From Prevotella sp. UBA1378 (GTDB taxonomy: Bacteria > Bacteroidota > Bacteroidia > Bacteroidales > Bacteroidaceae), in the NCBI GenBank assembly GCA_002305505.1, contig DBRC01000076.1, positions 1-13,156 of the forward strand: DNA of 13,156 nucleotides. The letters run 5' to 3'. A program made the position numbers and the translations under genes. The notes beneath the pieces were generated by a model. The model searched no databases and was not told the origin of the DNA. It saw nothing but the letters and a program-made list of their open reading frames with translations. The stretch's first letter is position 1. Every line of letters begins with the position of its first letter. Positions 1-7,597 of the stretch are shown here, piece after piece.

Positions 1-99
1 TAGCGCGGGTTTCTTATCCCGAACTGGCGTAGTGAGATCATTCGTTCTCTTATGTGCGTTTACTTTTGTGGCGGCTCGTGCATACACGGATTGAAACCG

Positions 100-180
100 T
101 ACAAGCATCTTGTACGCCTGTTACAAGGTGCTTGTAATCGGGCTACAAGATGCTTGTACGGAGGCTACAAAGGCCTTGTA
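100..180. repeat. Four 15-bp palindromes at an exact 22-bp period
   Basis: Units start at 100, 122, 144 and 166. They read TACAAGCATCTTGTA, TACAAGGTGCTTGTA, TACAAGATGCTTGTA and TACAAAGGCCTTGTA. The first three fit TACAAG-N3-CTTGTA with perfect 6-bp arms. The fourth keeps 5-bp arms. The 7-bp spacers between units are less conserved. A spacing of 22 bp is close to two helical turns, so every palindrome would face the same side of the helix, as in a cooperative operator array. As RNA, each unit could also form a small hairpin. Its function is unknown, and a dispersed intergenic repeat family is an equally reasonable reading. Confidence 0.85.
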
Positions 181-200
181 CGGATCAACGGATGAACATA

Positions 201-325
201 TAACGGATTAACGGTGCTAACAGCAGGCGGTTGGTTAATAAGCCCTACCGGACCGTTAGATACTGTTGGGGAAACGGATTGGGGGGGGGATGGGCACATT
301 AACGGGCTTACAACCTACCCCGTTA
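201..325. repeat. Cluster of TAACGG words on both strands
   Basis: TAACGG occurs on the plus strand at 201-206, 209-214 and 300-305, and as its complement CCGTTA at 253-258 and 320-325. The related word ACGGAT occurs on the plus strand at 86, 180, 188, 203 and 274. Two of the TAACGG copies lie in the arms of the stem-loop at 285-340 and so are not independent of each other. The rest suggest a degenerate repeat or binding-site cluster. No known function is recognised. Confidence 0.4.
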
Positions 326-340
326 ATGTGCCCATTCCCC
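285..340 (-). terminator. Long stem-loop just after the susD-like stop codon
   Basis: ATGGGCACATTAACGGG (290-306) is exactly complementary to CCCGTTAATGTGCCCAT (319-335). The helix extends outward by one G-T mismatch (289/336) and four more G-C pairs (285-288 with 337-340), giving about 22 pairs around a 12-nt loop. It starts 6 bp past the susD-like stop on the minus strand, where an operon terminator or a 3'-end stabilising hairpin would sit. No U-run follows on the minus strand (a C-run does), so it is not a textbook intrinsic terminator. A palindromic intergenic repeat is the main alternative. Confidence 0.55.
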
Positions 341-346
341 AGTCTG

Positions 347-2167
347 TTAGAAATTGGGCGTGTCTACATCCCACCACAAACGCGTGCCCATCAAGTCGGG
401 GCCGCCCAATCCCGGGATTCCCGTCGACAAGACATCCTGCAGCACGGAGCCGTCCTGCGTATCGGGGAACGGCAGCCGGCGTATCATGTCGCCCTGCTTC
501 AGGCTGCCATCGGCCTCGTCGGCATTGAGCACCTCGAAGAGCTGCGGGTAGCCGGTCCGGCGCAGATCCACCCATGCCTCGAAGCTGTCGGGGAACCCGG
601 CGATATACTTCTGGGTGATGATTTTCTCCAGCTTCACCTCGTCGTTGTCGCTCTCGTTCCATTTCACCCCGATAGTGACGGGGCTCTTCACGGGGTTGGT
701 GTCGCCCGTCGGGTCCACATACGTGTAGTCGACGGCTTTCTCGAGCTTCATGTATTCCTCCACGTGCGCGTCGTAGATATTCTTTCCGCCCGTCTCCCAG
801 GTGCTCTTCATTTCCCGGTCCTCGAAGTTGGCACTCCTGATGCCCTTTTCATAGAACTCCTGGGCCGAGCCGCCCATCTTCCATCCGCGTACGGCGCCTT
901 CGGCACGCAGGAAGCATACCTCGGAAAGCTTCATGATGTAAAGCGGGGCTTCATGCATGTAAAGGTGGTTGATGCGGCTGAAGGCTATATACTGGTTGTC
1001 GTCGTACCCCTGCGATTCGCCCGGGTGCGTGCCCGAGCGTATGCCCACCACGCGCTTGCCGGCCTCCAGCACCTCTTTCGTGACGTTGTTCGTGATGGGG
1101 TTGGCGTTGGGCAGGAACAGGTAATTGCGGTAGGGGTGCTGCAGCGACTCGAAGAGCATCTCCATCGACGCGCTCATGCGCGTGTCACCCCAGCTGGCGA
1201 TTTCTATCAACGGGTGCCTGAAGCCCAGCACTGCCGGACGGAGCGATATCTCGCTCTTCTCCTCCTCGATGACACCGCCGGCCACGGCCTCTTCGGCCCA
1301 TCTGCGCGCCGTTACCGGTTCGGCCTTCACGATGTGCATGGCCATGCGCAGTTTGAGCGAGTTGGCAAAACGCACCCAAGTGTCCAAGTTCTTGTACCCT
1401 CCCTTGAACCTGTCGTTCGCCATCAGCAGGTTCTGCGTAAGGAGCGCCTTCACCGCATCCTGGTATTCCACCGGCTTCTGCTCGAAATACCTGAAACAGT
1501 TCAGGGCCGTGTCGATATTGGCCTCTATCGCCATGTAGATGCTCCGCACGTCGTCATAGCTGAAAGGCCCCACCTCCTTGTTGGTTTTCAGTTCGGTGTA
1601 GGGGAACGGGCCGTACACATCGGTTACCTCCAAGGCCGAATAGTCATAGAGCAGCAGGTAGATGGCTTTCAGCTCGGGGATGGTGTCGACGGCCGAATGG
1701 TTCAGCAGCGGCACCATCGCCTTCGACACGAGCTTGAATGCCCCCATTGCGCCGCCGTATGCTTTGGTGTCGATGTTATAGGTGGAGGTGATGTTTATTT
1801 TCGAATAGGGGAACACCGTATGCGGGATGGTGGCATATTGCGCATAATTGTCGACGCCCAGCGAGTATTGGTATTGGTAGGCGTGGGATACAGGATGGCC
1901 TCCCTCCTTCCCGCCCCGCATGGCGAACTGCCCGCCTAATGCCAGCAGCAGCTGTGGCTCCAGCTTGCTTTTCGCCGCCAGCACCTCTGCGGCGGTGTAC
2001 ACCGACCTGTACGGTATGCTGTCCACTTTCCCGCGCCTGGTCACCTTCTCCACATTCTTGGAAGTGCTGTCCAGCTCGTCGCCCGGGTTGTCGTATTCCA
2101 GGCACGACTGCAAGGCGAACACCGACAACGCCAAGGTAAGTCCTGTTAATATATGATGTCTTTTCAT
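347..2167 (-). CDS. SusD/RagB-family outer-membrane substrate-binding lipoprotein
   Basis: This 606-aa protein is the surface lid and binding partner of the SusC-like porin encoded just upstream. It would capture the substrate outside the cell and pass it into the TonB-dependent channel. The N-terminus is a lipoprotein signal peptide with the predicted lipidated Cys at residue 22 (FALQSC). The body has SusD-family features: the helical segment YLLLYDYSALEVTDVYGPFPY (about 170-190, middle residues), LSEVCFLRAEGAVRGW (414-429) followed by FYEKGIRSA (438-446), and IITQKYIAGFPDSFEAWVDLRR (516-537, key residues Q519-K520 and E530-W532). It ends near TRLWWD (595-600). These resemble the divergent SusD-like/RagB-type Pfam subfamilies more than starch-binding SusD; this placement is from memory of the families. 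The start ATG follows the susC-like stop by only 20 bp, so the two are co-transcribed. The substrate cannot be told from sequence, and RagB-like relatives can bind peptides rather than glycans. Confidence 0.93.
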   Translation of the reverse strand: MKRHHILTGLTLALSVFALQSCLEYDNPGDELDSTSKNVEKVTRRGKVDSIPYRSVYTAAEVLAAKSKLEPQLLLALGGQFAMRGGKEGGHPVSHAYQYQYSLGVDNYAQYATIPHTVFPYSKINITSTYNIDTKAYGGAMGAFKLVSKAMVPLLNHSAVDTIPELKAIYLLLYDYSALEVTDVYGPFPYTELKTNKEVGPFSYDDVRSIYMAIEANIDTALNCFRYFEQKPVEYQDAVKALLTQNLLMANDRFKGGYKNLDTWVRFANSLKLRMAMHIVKAEPVTARRWAEEAVAGGVIEEEKSEISLRPAVLGFRHPLIEIASWGDTRMSASMEMLFESLQHPYRNYLFLPNANPITNNVTKEVLEAGKRVVGIRSGTHPGESQGYDDNQYIAFSRINHLYMHEAPLYIMKLSEVCFLRAEGAVRGWKMGGSAQEFYEKGIRSANFEDREMKSTWETGGKNIYDAHVEEYMKLEKAVDYTYVDPTGDTNPVKSPVTIGVKWNESDNDEVKLEKIITQKYIAGFPDSFEAWVDLRRTGYPQLFEVLNADEADGSLKQGDMIRRLPFPDTQDGSVLQDVLSTGIPGLGGPDLMGTRLWWDVDTPNF

Positions 2168-2187
2168 ATCGATAATCTTTTTATGCG

Positions 2188-5100
2188 TTAGAAATTAAGT
2201 TTAAGTGAGAATCCGTAAGAGCGCGATGACGGCATGTTGAACAGCTCGAAACCGCTGAGCCCGTTTCCTGTGGCCAGCGACACGTCGGGGTCGGCAGGGC
2301 TGTCGTTATACAGGAAAAAGAGGTTGCGGGCGATGAAGGACACCGACAGGTGCTTGTTTGCGCCCAGCAGGTCGCGGAAGGTATACCCTGCTGACAATTC
2401 GCGCAGGCGGAAGTTGGTGGCGCTATAGATGTAGTCCTTGGGATTGGTAGAGGCGCCTAATGCATTGAAGTATTCCGTGATGGGGACAATGCGCCCGCTG
2501 CCGTCGGGCAGCACGATGCCGGGCACGTTGCCGTAATCGGCGGCCACGATGTTGTGCTGTTCTGCGTACAGGCGTGCATCGGCCGTCCGCTGCGACAAGC
2601 CGTTGGCGTCGAGGTCGCCCTCGGTGAGCGAAACCACCTTCCCGCCGATCCGGCCGTTGATGAGGAAGGAGAGCGTAAAGTCCTTGTAATTAAATGTATT
2701 GCTCCAGCCCATCTGCCATTTCGAGTTCATGTTCCCGGCATAGATTTCCGACGACTTGTTTATTTTCGGGCGCCCGCTGTTGGTCAGGGCGATGTGCCCG
2801 TTCTCGTCGCGCATGAAGTCGTTCACGTACATGTCGCCGATAGAGCCGCCCACCCTGTAGGCCACTTTCACGCCGTCGACAATTTTCTCCACCTTGCGTT
2901 CTTTCCCGTTCTCGTCGAAAGCCGTTTGCAGAATGGTGTTGTCATTGTAAGAGAGGTTGTACGAGGTGCGCCAGTTCATGTCTTTAGCCAGCTTGAAGTT
3001 GTAGCCTACGGTGGCCTCGAACCCCCGGTTGCGCACAGAGGCCGAGTTGAGCAGTTCCGTAGAACCGCTGCCGCTGGGCACTTCCATGTACAGGTTCTTC
3101 ATCTTGGCGCTGTAGAAAGTGAAGTCGACGCTGAGCCGGTTGTTCAGGAACAGCATTTCGACACCGGTTTCGAACGACTGGGTCTTCTCCGGCACCGGGT
3201 AGAAATCCGTATAGTCGTTGCCGCCGGCCGCCCCCGTCTGCAGATTCTCCGTCATTTTTTCATAAGCCTTGTTCGGGATCGAGTTACCCACCTCCGAGTA
3301 GGACACGCGGTATTTCAGGTAATTAAACCACTCGGGCAGCTTGGCCAGCGAACTGATGATTGCGTTGGCGCCGAGCCCGAAATAGCCGTAGTTGTCGACG
3401 TCGATCTTCCCTTTCTGCTTGAAATACCTGAAGGGGCGGTACCAGTCGCGGCGGTACGAACCGTCGACATAGATGATTTCTTTCCATCCCAGCTGCGCAG
3501 TGAAGAGATACGCCTTGTCCCAGTTGGACTCTTTAGACTGCTTCGTGCATTCCATGCCCCCTGCCCGGGTGTCGAAGAAGTTAATCCGTTCGGGCAGCTT
3601 GGCCAGCATGTTGTCGAACGACGTGGCATCCGCATACGTATCCTTGCTTTCATACTTGGAAGTATGGCCTACCCATCCGGCCGTAGCCGATACGCTGTAA
3701 TCCCCGAACTCCTTATTGTAACTCAGCAGATAGTCGGTATACAGCTCCGTCGTCTTGTTGTCGTAATCACCGTACCTTCCGTAATCGCTGATGTTCGACG
3801 GCAGGAAAGTGGTGGCGTATTCATACATGTTCCCGTGGAAGCGCAGGTGGTCGTAGTTCACGCGTGCCTGCAGCGTGAGCCCGTCGTAAATGTCGAGCAC
3901 GGCCGACAGCGTTCCGTAAACGCGGTCCTCTTTCTGCACTTTCTTGTTCATGCCGGTCAGCCAGTAAGGGTTATTGTTCATGTTCGACAAGAAAGGCCAT
4001 TGCTGCCTTACCCCCTTCAGGTCGGCCTGCCCCGGGAGATACTGTATCTGTCCGTTCTCCCTTACGTAACGGCCGCGCAGCATCGACTTCCACTTGCCGT
4101 CTTCCACGTAGTAGTTGTCGCGGTAATAGGCGAGGTCCACGTTGCGTGGCATCATGTACAGATTGTAAAGCGGGTTGAGCGCCCGTCCGCCTCCCGGCCG
4201 GTTGCGGGTAATGGTCTGGGCATAGTTCAGCGACACGTCCACATTCAGGCGGTCGAACATCTTATAGTTCTGCCTGAAGTTAACCGTATTCCTGTTGTAG
4301 GAGTTGTGCTTTATCATACCGTTGGCATGGCTGTTGGCGATGGAGAAATAGGTGCGCACCTTCTCGGTACCGCCCGATATCGAGAGCGAGTTATTGGCTG
4401 TCACGCCAGTCCTGAAAAACTCTTTCGTATCGTCCGTGGCGTGGTTCCGCAAATACACTTTGTGCGTGCCGCCGTAGAAGGTATCATCCAGCGGGGCGTC
4501 GATGACCAAGGCATCTGCGGCCCGGTCGGCCACTTTATCGCCCCAGCCCGAATTCTCGAACCGCCCGTTCGGGCTGATGGGGCCGCCGTACACATTCTGG
4601 ATTTCAGGCGTGAGCAGCGGTGTGTCGAACGTTATGTTCGAGTTGACCGTGATGTCTATCTTGCCTTCCCTCCCTTTCTTTGTGGTAATCATCACCACAC
4701 CGTTGGCGGCAGCCGAACCGTAAAGAGCAGCCGCATTGGCGCCCTTCAGGATGTTCATCGACTCGATGTCGTCGGGGTTTATCAGCGACAGGGGGTCGGA
4801 GCCTTCGCTGGTGGCCGCATACAGCAGGTTGCCTTCGCTGGTGGTCTGGTTGCGTATGTTGTTCGCCATGGGCACGCCGTCTATGACGATGAGCGGGGCG
4901 TTGTTTCCCATAATCGACTTGTTTCCGCGGAGCAGGATTTTCGACGCACCGCCGGCGCCGCCGGCATTCGGCGTGATGGTGACGCCCGACACCTTCCCCT
5001 CGAGCGAGTTGGCCACGTTGGGGTCTTGCACCCGCATGAGGTCTTCGGCCTTCACGCGCTGCGTGGCATAAGTCAGCGACGATTCCTTCCGCTGGATGCC

Positions 5101-5724
5101 CATGGCCGTTACAACCACCTCTTTGAGCATGCTGCTCTCCTCCTTTAGCTTCACGTCCATGTAGCTCTTCGAACCGACAGCCAGTGCCTGCGGCGTATAG
5201 CCTATGTAAGAGAATTCGAGCGTGGGGTTGGCCTCACTGGTGGTGAGCGTGTATTCACCGTCGAGGTTGGTCACGACGCCCAGCCCCGTGTTCTTGATCT
5301 TTACGCTCACGCCAATCAGCGGCTCCCCTTTCTCGTCGGTTACTTTTCCGGTAATCTTGCGGGGCTGCCCTTTCGTGTCCCCCGCCTGTACGGTTTTCCC
5401 TTGTGGTGGCCGTTGCTTGTGGATAGTGATAATCTTGTTCTCTATCTCGAAGCTGAGGCCGGAGCCGAGCACCTTCGAGAGCACCTCGCGTACCGGTGTT
5501 TGAGCGAATGTGGCCGTAACCGTCTTGTTTTCGTCCACTTCGTCCACTTTGTAAATCACCGACATCTTAGTCTGCCGTTCCACTTCCTTCAAAACCGCCT
5601 TGAGCGGCGCGTTCTTGAATTCTTCCGTCACGGTCTGCGCATGGGCACCGGCGGAGAACAAAAGCGAAACAGTAAAAACAAGCCATAGCAAATGCTTCTG
5701 CTTCCCATTCTTAAAATGTTTCAT
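2188..5724 (-). CDS. SusC/RagA-family TonB-dependent transporter with N-terminal STN signalling domain
   Basis: This 1178-aa outer-membrane channel imports a ligand using TonB energy. Residues 1-29 are a signal peptide, with likely cleavage after AHA before Q30. An STN (secretin/TonB short N-terminal) domain spans about 33-103. A carboxypeptidase-regulatory-like beta domain spans about 123-195, with KITGKVTDEKGEPLIGVSV at 123-141 and DGEYTL at 155-160. The plug spans about 200-350 (KEVVVTAMG, IDGVP, NILKGANAAALYGSAAANG). A beta-barrel follows, ending in the expected aromatic residue (LKLNF). The frame opens upstream at 5838, but that start lies inside fecR and places the signal peptide internally. 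The ATG at 5724 is preceded by AAAGGAA and gives a normal signal peptide, so I chose it. STN-bearing SusC proteins typically signal to a FecR anti-sigma factor, which matches the gene 55 bp upstream. No separate promoter is visible in that gap. Confidence 0.95.
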   Translation of the reverse strand: MKHFKNGKQKHLLWLVFTVSLLFSAGAHAQTVTEEFKNAPLKAVLKEVERQTKMSVIYKVDEVDENKTVTATFAQTPVREVLSKVLGSGLSFEIENKIITIHKQRPPQGKTVQAGDTKGQPRKITGKVTDEKGEPLIGVSVKIKNTGLGVVTNLDGEYTLTTSEANPTLEFSYIGYTPQALAVGSKSYMDVKLKEESSMLKEVVVTAMGIQRKESSLTYATQRVKAEDLMRVQDPNVANSLEGKVSGVTITPNAGGAGGASKILLRGNKSIMGNNAPLIVIDGVPMANNIRNQTTSEGNLLYAATSEGSDPLSLINPDDIESMNILKGANAAALYGSAAANGVVMITTKKGREGKIDITVNSNITFDTPLLTPEIQNVYGGPISPNGRFENSGWGDKVADRAADALVIDAPLDDTFYGGTHKVYLRNHATDDTKEFFRTGVTANNSLSISGGTEKVRTYFSIANSHANGMIKHNSYNRNTVNFRQNYKMFDRLNVDVSLNYAQTITRNRPGGGRALNPLYNLYMMPRNVDLAYYRDNYYVEDGKWKSMLRGRYVRENGQIQYLPGQADLKGVRQQWPFLSNMNNNPYWLTGMNKKVQKEDRVYGTLSAVLDIYDGLTLQARVNYDHLRFHGNMYEYATTFLPSNISDYGRYGDYDNKTTELYTDYLLSYNKEFGDYSVSATAGWVGHTSKYESKDTYADATSFDNMLAKLPERINFFDTRAGGMECTKQSKESNWDKAYLFTAQLGWKEIIYVDGSYRRDWYRPFRYFKQKGKIDVDNYGYFGLGANAIISSLAKLPEWFNYLKYRVSYSEVGNSIPNKAYEKMTENLQTGAAGGNDYTDFYPVPEKTQSFETGVEMLFLNNRLSVDFTFYSAKMKNLYMEVPSGSGSTELLNSASVRNRGFEATVGYNFKLAKDMNWRTSYNLSYNDNTILQTAFDENGKERKVEKIVDGVKVAYRVGGSIGDMYVNDFMRDENGHIALTNSGRPKINKSSEIYAGNMNSKWQMGWSNTFNYKDFTLSFLINGRIGGKVVSLTEGDLDANGLSQRTADARLYAEQHNIVAADYGNVPGIVLPDGSGRIVPITEYFNALGASTNPKDYIYSATNFRLRELSAGYTFRDLLGANKHLSVSFIARNLFFLYNDSPADPDVSLATGNGLSGFELFNMPSSRSYGFSLKLNF

Positions 5725-5779
5725 TTCCTTTAGGTTTTTAGCTAATATTAAAATTGATTCTGTTATTTTCCTGATGTAG

Positions 5780-6754
5780 TCATTTATGGCTGATTGTGAC
5801 GTTCTTGCCTTTCCTGACGACTTGTATCGGGACAACACGGTCCAGGGCCTTCACCACATCGTCGAACTCTTCGTGGTTACGCAGCGAGATGGAGAAGCGT
5901 TCCCGCTGGAGCCGCGGCGACGCTACGGTGACGTTCAGGGCGTATTTGCGCGAAAGCACCTTCGAGAATTCATCAAGCGAGATGTCGTCGTATTCGGCAC
6001 CGCCGCCCACCCATGCACTGGCCTTGCACCGGGTGGTCCGCTTGCTCAACTTTCCCGAGAGCATATCCATCGAAACCATTTCGCTGGGCTTCATCATCAT
6101 GCTGTTCCCGCCGCTGCTGATCTCCACGCTGCCTTCTATAAGCGTGGTGGTAATCAGGCGGTCTTCCTTGTAAGCCGATACGTTGAACTTCGTACCTTTC
6201 ACGATGACGTCGTAACCTTTCGTAGAAACGGTGAACTCCGCCCCGTTTTGTTTCGCTACCTCAAAATAGCCCTCTCCGTCGATTTCCACACGGCGGTTCT
6301 CCTTATTAAAGAGATTGGAGTAACGGAGCGACGAACCGGCGTTGAGCCATACTCTCGAACCGTCGGGCAACATCACTTCCGACTTGCTGCCCAAGGGGAC
6401 GGCGCAGCTGTAGAACATCTCCTGCTGGCGCCCCGGGGCAAAGTGGAGCGTAGCACCGATGGCCACGAGCAGAAGGGCTGCGGCCGCAACGGCGGCCACT
6501 CTTATGCGGCGCAGGCTTACCATCCTGGCCGGGGCCGGCTCCCCGCTCATGAGTATGCCCGCATACAGGCGCTCCCATGCCGCCTGTACGTCGGGGGCGG
6601 CCTCATGGCCTTGTTCCCACTCCGCCTCCATGCGCCGGAACTCGGCGCGCCTTTCGGCGCTTCCCTCTATGTAGGCGAATAAAACCTTCTCCTCTTCGGG
6701 GGTAATCGTACCCTCAAAGCACCGTATTGCCAATATTTGGAAATCGTTTGCCAT
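5780..6754 (-). CDS. FecR-family anti-sigma factor
   Basis: This 324-aa single-pass inner-membrane regulator is expected to hold the divergently encoded ECF sigma factor and to receive a signal from the STN domain of the SusC-like protein. The cytoplasmic N-terminal part (1-84) contains CFEGTITPEEEK (12-23) and an acidic/amphipathic stretch, as in the sigma-binding region of Bacteroidota FecR proteins. The transmembrane helix is about 85-106 (alanine/leucine rich). The periplasmic FecR domain spans about 115-212, with VMLPDGSRVWLNAGSSLRY at 127-145, GEGYFEV at 160-166 and KGTKFNV at 186-192. A C-terminal DUF4974/STN-like module spans about 255-323 (ISLDEFSKVLSRKY, 258-271). The length is normal for the family. 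It is the first gene of the likely fecR-susC-susD operon, and no Shine-Dalgarno sequence precedes its ATG. Confidence 0.94.
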   Translation of the reverse strand: MANDFQILAIRCFEGTITPEEEKVLFAYIEGSAERRAEFRRMEAEWEQGHEAAPDVQAAWERLYAGILMSGEPAPARMVSLRRIRVAAVAAAALLLVAIGATLHFAPGRQQEMFYSCAVPLGSKSEVMLPDGSRVWLNAGSSLRYSNLFNKENRRVEIDGEGYFEVAKQNGAEFTVSTKGYDVIVKGTKFNVSAYKEDRLITTTLIEGSVEISSGGNSMMMKPSEMVSMDMLSGKLSKRTTRCKASAWVGGGAEYDDISLDEFSKVLSRKYALNVTVASPRLQRERFSISLRNHEEFDDVVKALDRVVPIQVVRKGKNVTISHK

Positions 6755-6913
6755 AATTCTTGGTTTAAAGATTGCTTACCACTCATATAACACCTTAGCT
6801 TGCAATTACCCCATCTCTTTTTATAAGATATTTTCATTTTTTGCATTTTCTTCTTTTTTTGCTTGGGTAATTGACGGATATTCCGTAAATTTGCACTAAA
6901 ACATCATCATTAT
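6755..6913. promoter_or_regulatory. Divergent control region between the anti-sigma and sigma genes
   Basis: This 159-bp AT-rich gap must contain start signals for both divergent transcripts. GGGTAATTG occurs at 6865-6873 on the plus strand and again, inverted, at 6803-6811 (CAATTACCC). The plus copy ends 40 bp before the sigma-factor ATG and the minus copy 48 bp before the fecR ATG. No TAnnTTTG box is seen on the minus strand facing fecR. I infer that the fecR-susC-susD operon may use an ECF-type promoter, with the shared GGGTAATTG word as a -35-like element or a regulator site; this is unproven. Confidence 0.5.
6862..6893 (+). promoter_or_regulatory. Bacteroides-type promoter of the ECF sigma gene
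   Basis: TAAATTTG at 6886-6893 fits the Bacteroidota housekeeping -7 consensus TAnnTTTG exactly. CTTG at 6862-6865, 20 bp upstream, is one base off the -33 TTTG element and correctly spaced. Transcription would start near 6900, leaving a leader of only about 14 nt. Between the two boxes, an interrupted palindrome, ACGGA-TAT-TCCGT (6874-6886), touches the first base of the -7 box and could be an operator. Confidence 0.6.
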
Positions 6914-7537
6914 ATGAGGCATTATGCAATTGGATCGCAAGAGCTGTTTAATGACCTTCGTGAAGGAAATACTGAGGCCTATGAATTCATTTTCAAGACT
7001 TATTATCCGCGACTGAGAAATTATGCATCGTCGTTCATTGCCGATCCGGACGATTTAAGCGACATCCTGCAAGATTGTTTTGTGCGCTTGTGGGAGCGCA
7101 GGGGCACTTTAACTTTTGTCTCGCTCCCTGCCTTGCTCTTCACAATGGTGCGTAATACATGCCTGAACTTCCTGCGTCATAAGACGGTGATGAACCAATG
7201 CCCGATAGACAGCCTGCCGCAAGTGGCCGGCGAGGAGGCCCTTTACAACTATATCTTCCTGGACAACCCCGAAGAGGAATTCCTCTACGACGAACTGCGC
7301 CGGCAGATAAACGGGCTTATCGACTCGCTGCCGCCCCGCTCGCGGCAGGTGTTCATCATGAGCCGCATCGAGGGAAAGAAAAACCGCGAGATTGCCGACG
7401 AACTGAAAATATCGGTCAAAGGCGTAGAGCACCACATCAGCAAGGCGCTTTCCGTTTTCCACAAATTCTTCGGCGAACACGGGAACGACCCCGTAGTGCT
7501 GTTGCTGGTTTATTCATCCCTCCTGTCGGCGCAATAA
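6914..7537 (+). CDS. ECF-type RNA polymerase sigma factor
   Basis: This 207-aa sigma-70-family protein is expected to direct RNA polymerase to the fecR-susC-susD operon when its FecR partner signals that substrate is present. Region 2 spans about 10-92, with FIFKTYYPRLRNYASSF at 25-41, the DILQDCFVRLWERR core-binding/-10 segment at 50-63, and RNTCLNFLRHK at 80-90. A linker (91-124) is followed by region 4 at about 125-187. That region has LPPRSRQVFIMSRIEGKKN at 139-157 and the helix-turn-helix NREIADELKISVKGVEHHISKA (157-178, key residues I160-A161, S167, V171-H173). The tail after residue 190 is hydrophobic. There is no anti-sigma gene on its own strand; the partner is the divergent fecR. 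The length is typical. No ribosome-binding sequence is visible, as is usual in Bacteroidota. Confidence 0.95.
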   Translation: MRHYAIGSQELFNDLREGNTEAYEFIFKTYYPRLRNYASSFIADPDDLSDILQDCFVRLWERRGTLTFVSLPALLFTMVRNTCLNFLRHKTVMNQCPIDSLPQVAGEEALYNYIFLDNPEEEFLYDELRRQINGLIDSLPPRSRQVFIMSRIEGKKNREIADELKISVKGVEHHISKALSVFHKFFGEHGNDPVVLLLVYSSLLSAQ

Positions 7538-7543
7538 CCCTGT

Positions 7544-7576
7544 GCCGCAGAAGCCGGAACGGCCGCCGCAGAAGCC
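7544..7576 (+). repeat. Short direct repeat after the sigma gene
   Basis: GCCGCAGAAGCC occurs at 7544-7555 and again at 7565-7576, a 21-bp period. It lies just after the sigma-factor stop codon and before the GH3 promoter. It may be a chance local duplication. No terminator hairpin with a T-run is evident in this gap. Confidence 0.4.
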
Positions 7577-7597
7577 TATCATTAAATAATGTGAATT

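Larger units (their letters stand above)
1..346. other. Gene-free intergenic region downstream of the susD-like gene
   Basis: No reading frame here has convincing coding character. The short plus-strand frames starting inside it run on antisense to the susD-like gene. The region is rich in small repeats and palindromes, listed separately. A TACTTTTG sequence at 61-68 matches the Bacteroides -7 consensus TAnnTTTG, but there is no clear TTTG element 19-21 bp upstream and no plus-strand gene downstream, so I do not call it a promoter. What lies beyond position 1 is unknown. Confidence 0.6.

Noticed and set aside
61..68. TACTTTTG as a promoter -7 box
   Set aside because: There is no TTTG-like element 19-21 bp upstream and no plus-strand gene follows. 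The next gene is convergent.
100..180. CRISPR array
   Set aside because: Units are 15-bp palindromes with 7-bp spacers and there are no cas genes. CRISPR repeats and spacers are each more than 20 bp.
266..1939. Long plus-strand open frame (557 codons) antisense to the susD-like gene
   Set aside because: The opposite strand encodes a clear lipoprotein of the SusD family. The antisense translation has no recognisable domain, and long antisense frames are common in GC-biased codon usage.
2554..5148. Long plus-strand open frame (864 codons) antisense to the susC-like gene
   Set aside because: It mirrors the SusC coding frame, is rich in Val/His/Arg without domain patterns, and conflicts with an unambiguous transporter gene.
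5725..5838. Upstream in-frame start for the susC-like gene, adding 38 residues
   Set aside because: It would overlap fecR and bury the signal peptide inside the protein. The ATG at 5724 gives a normal exported N-terminus with AAAGGAA before it.
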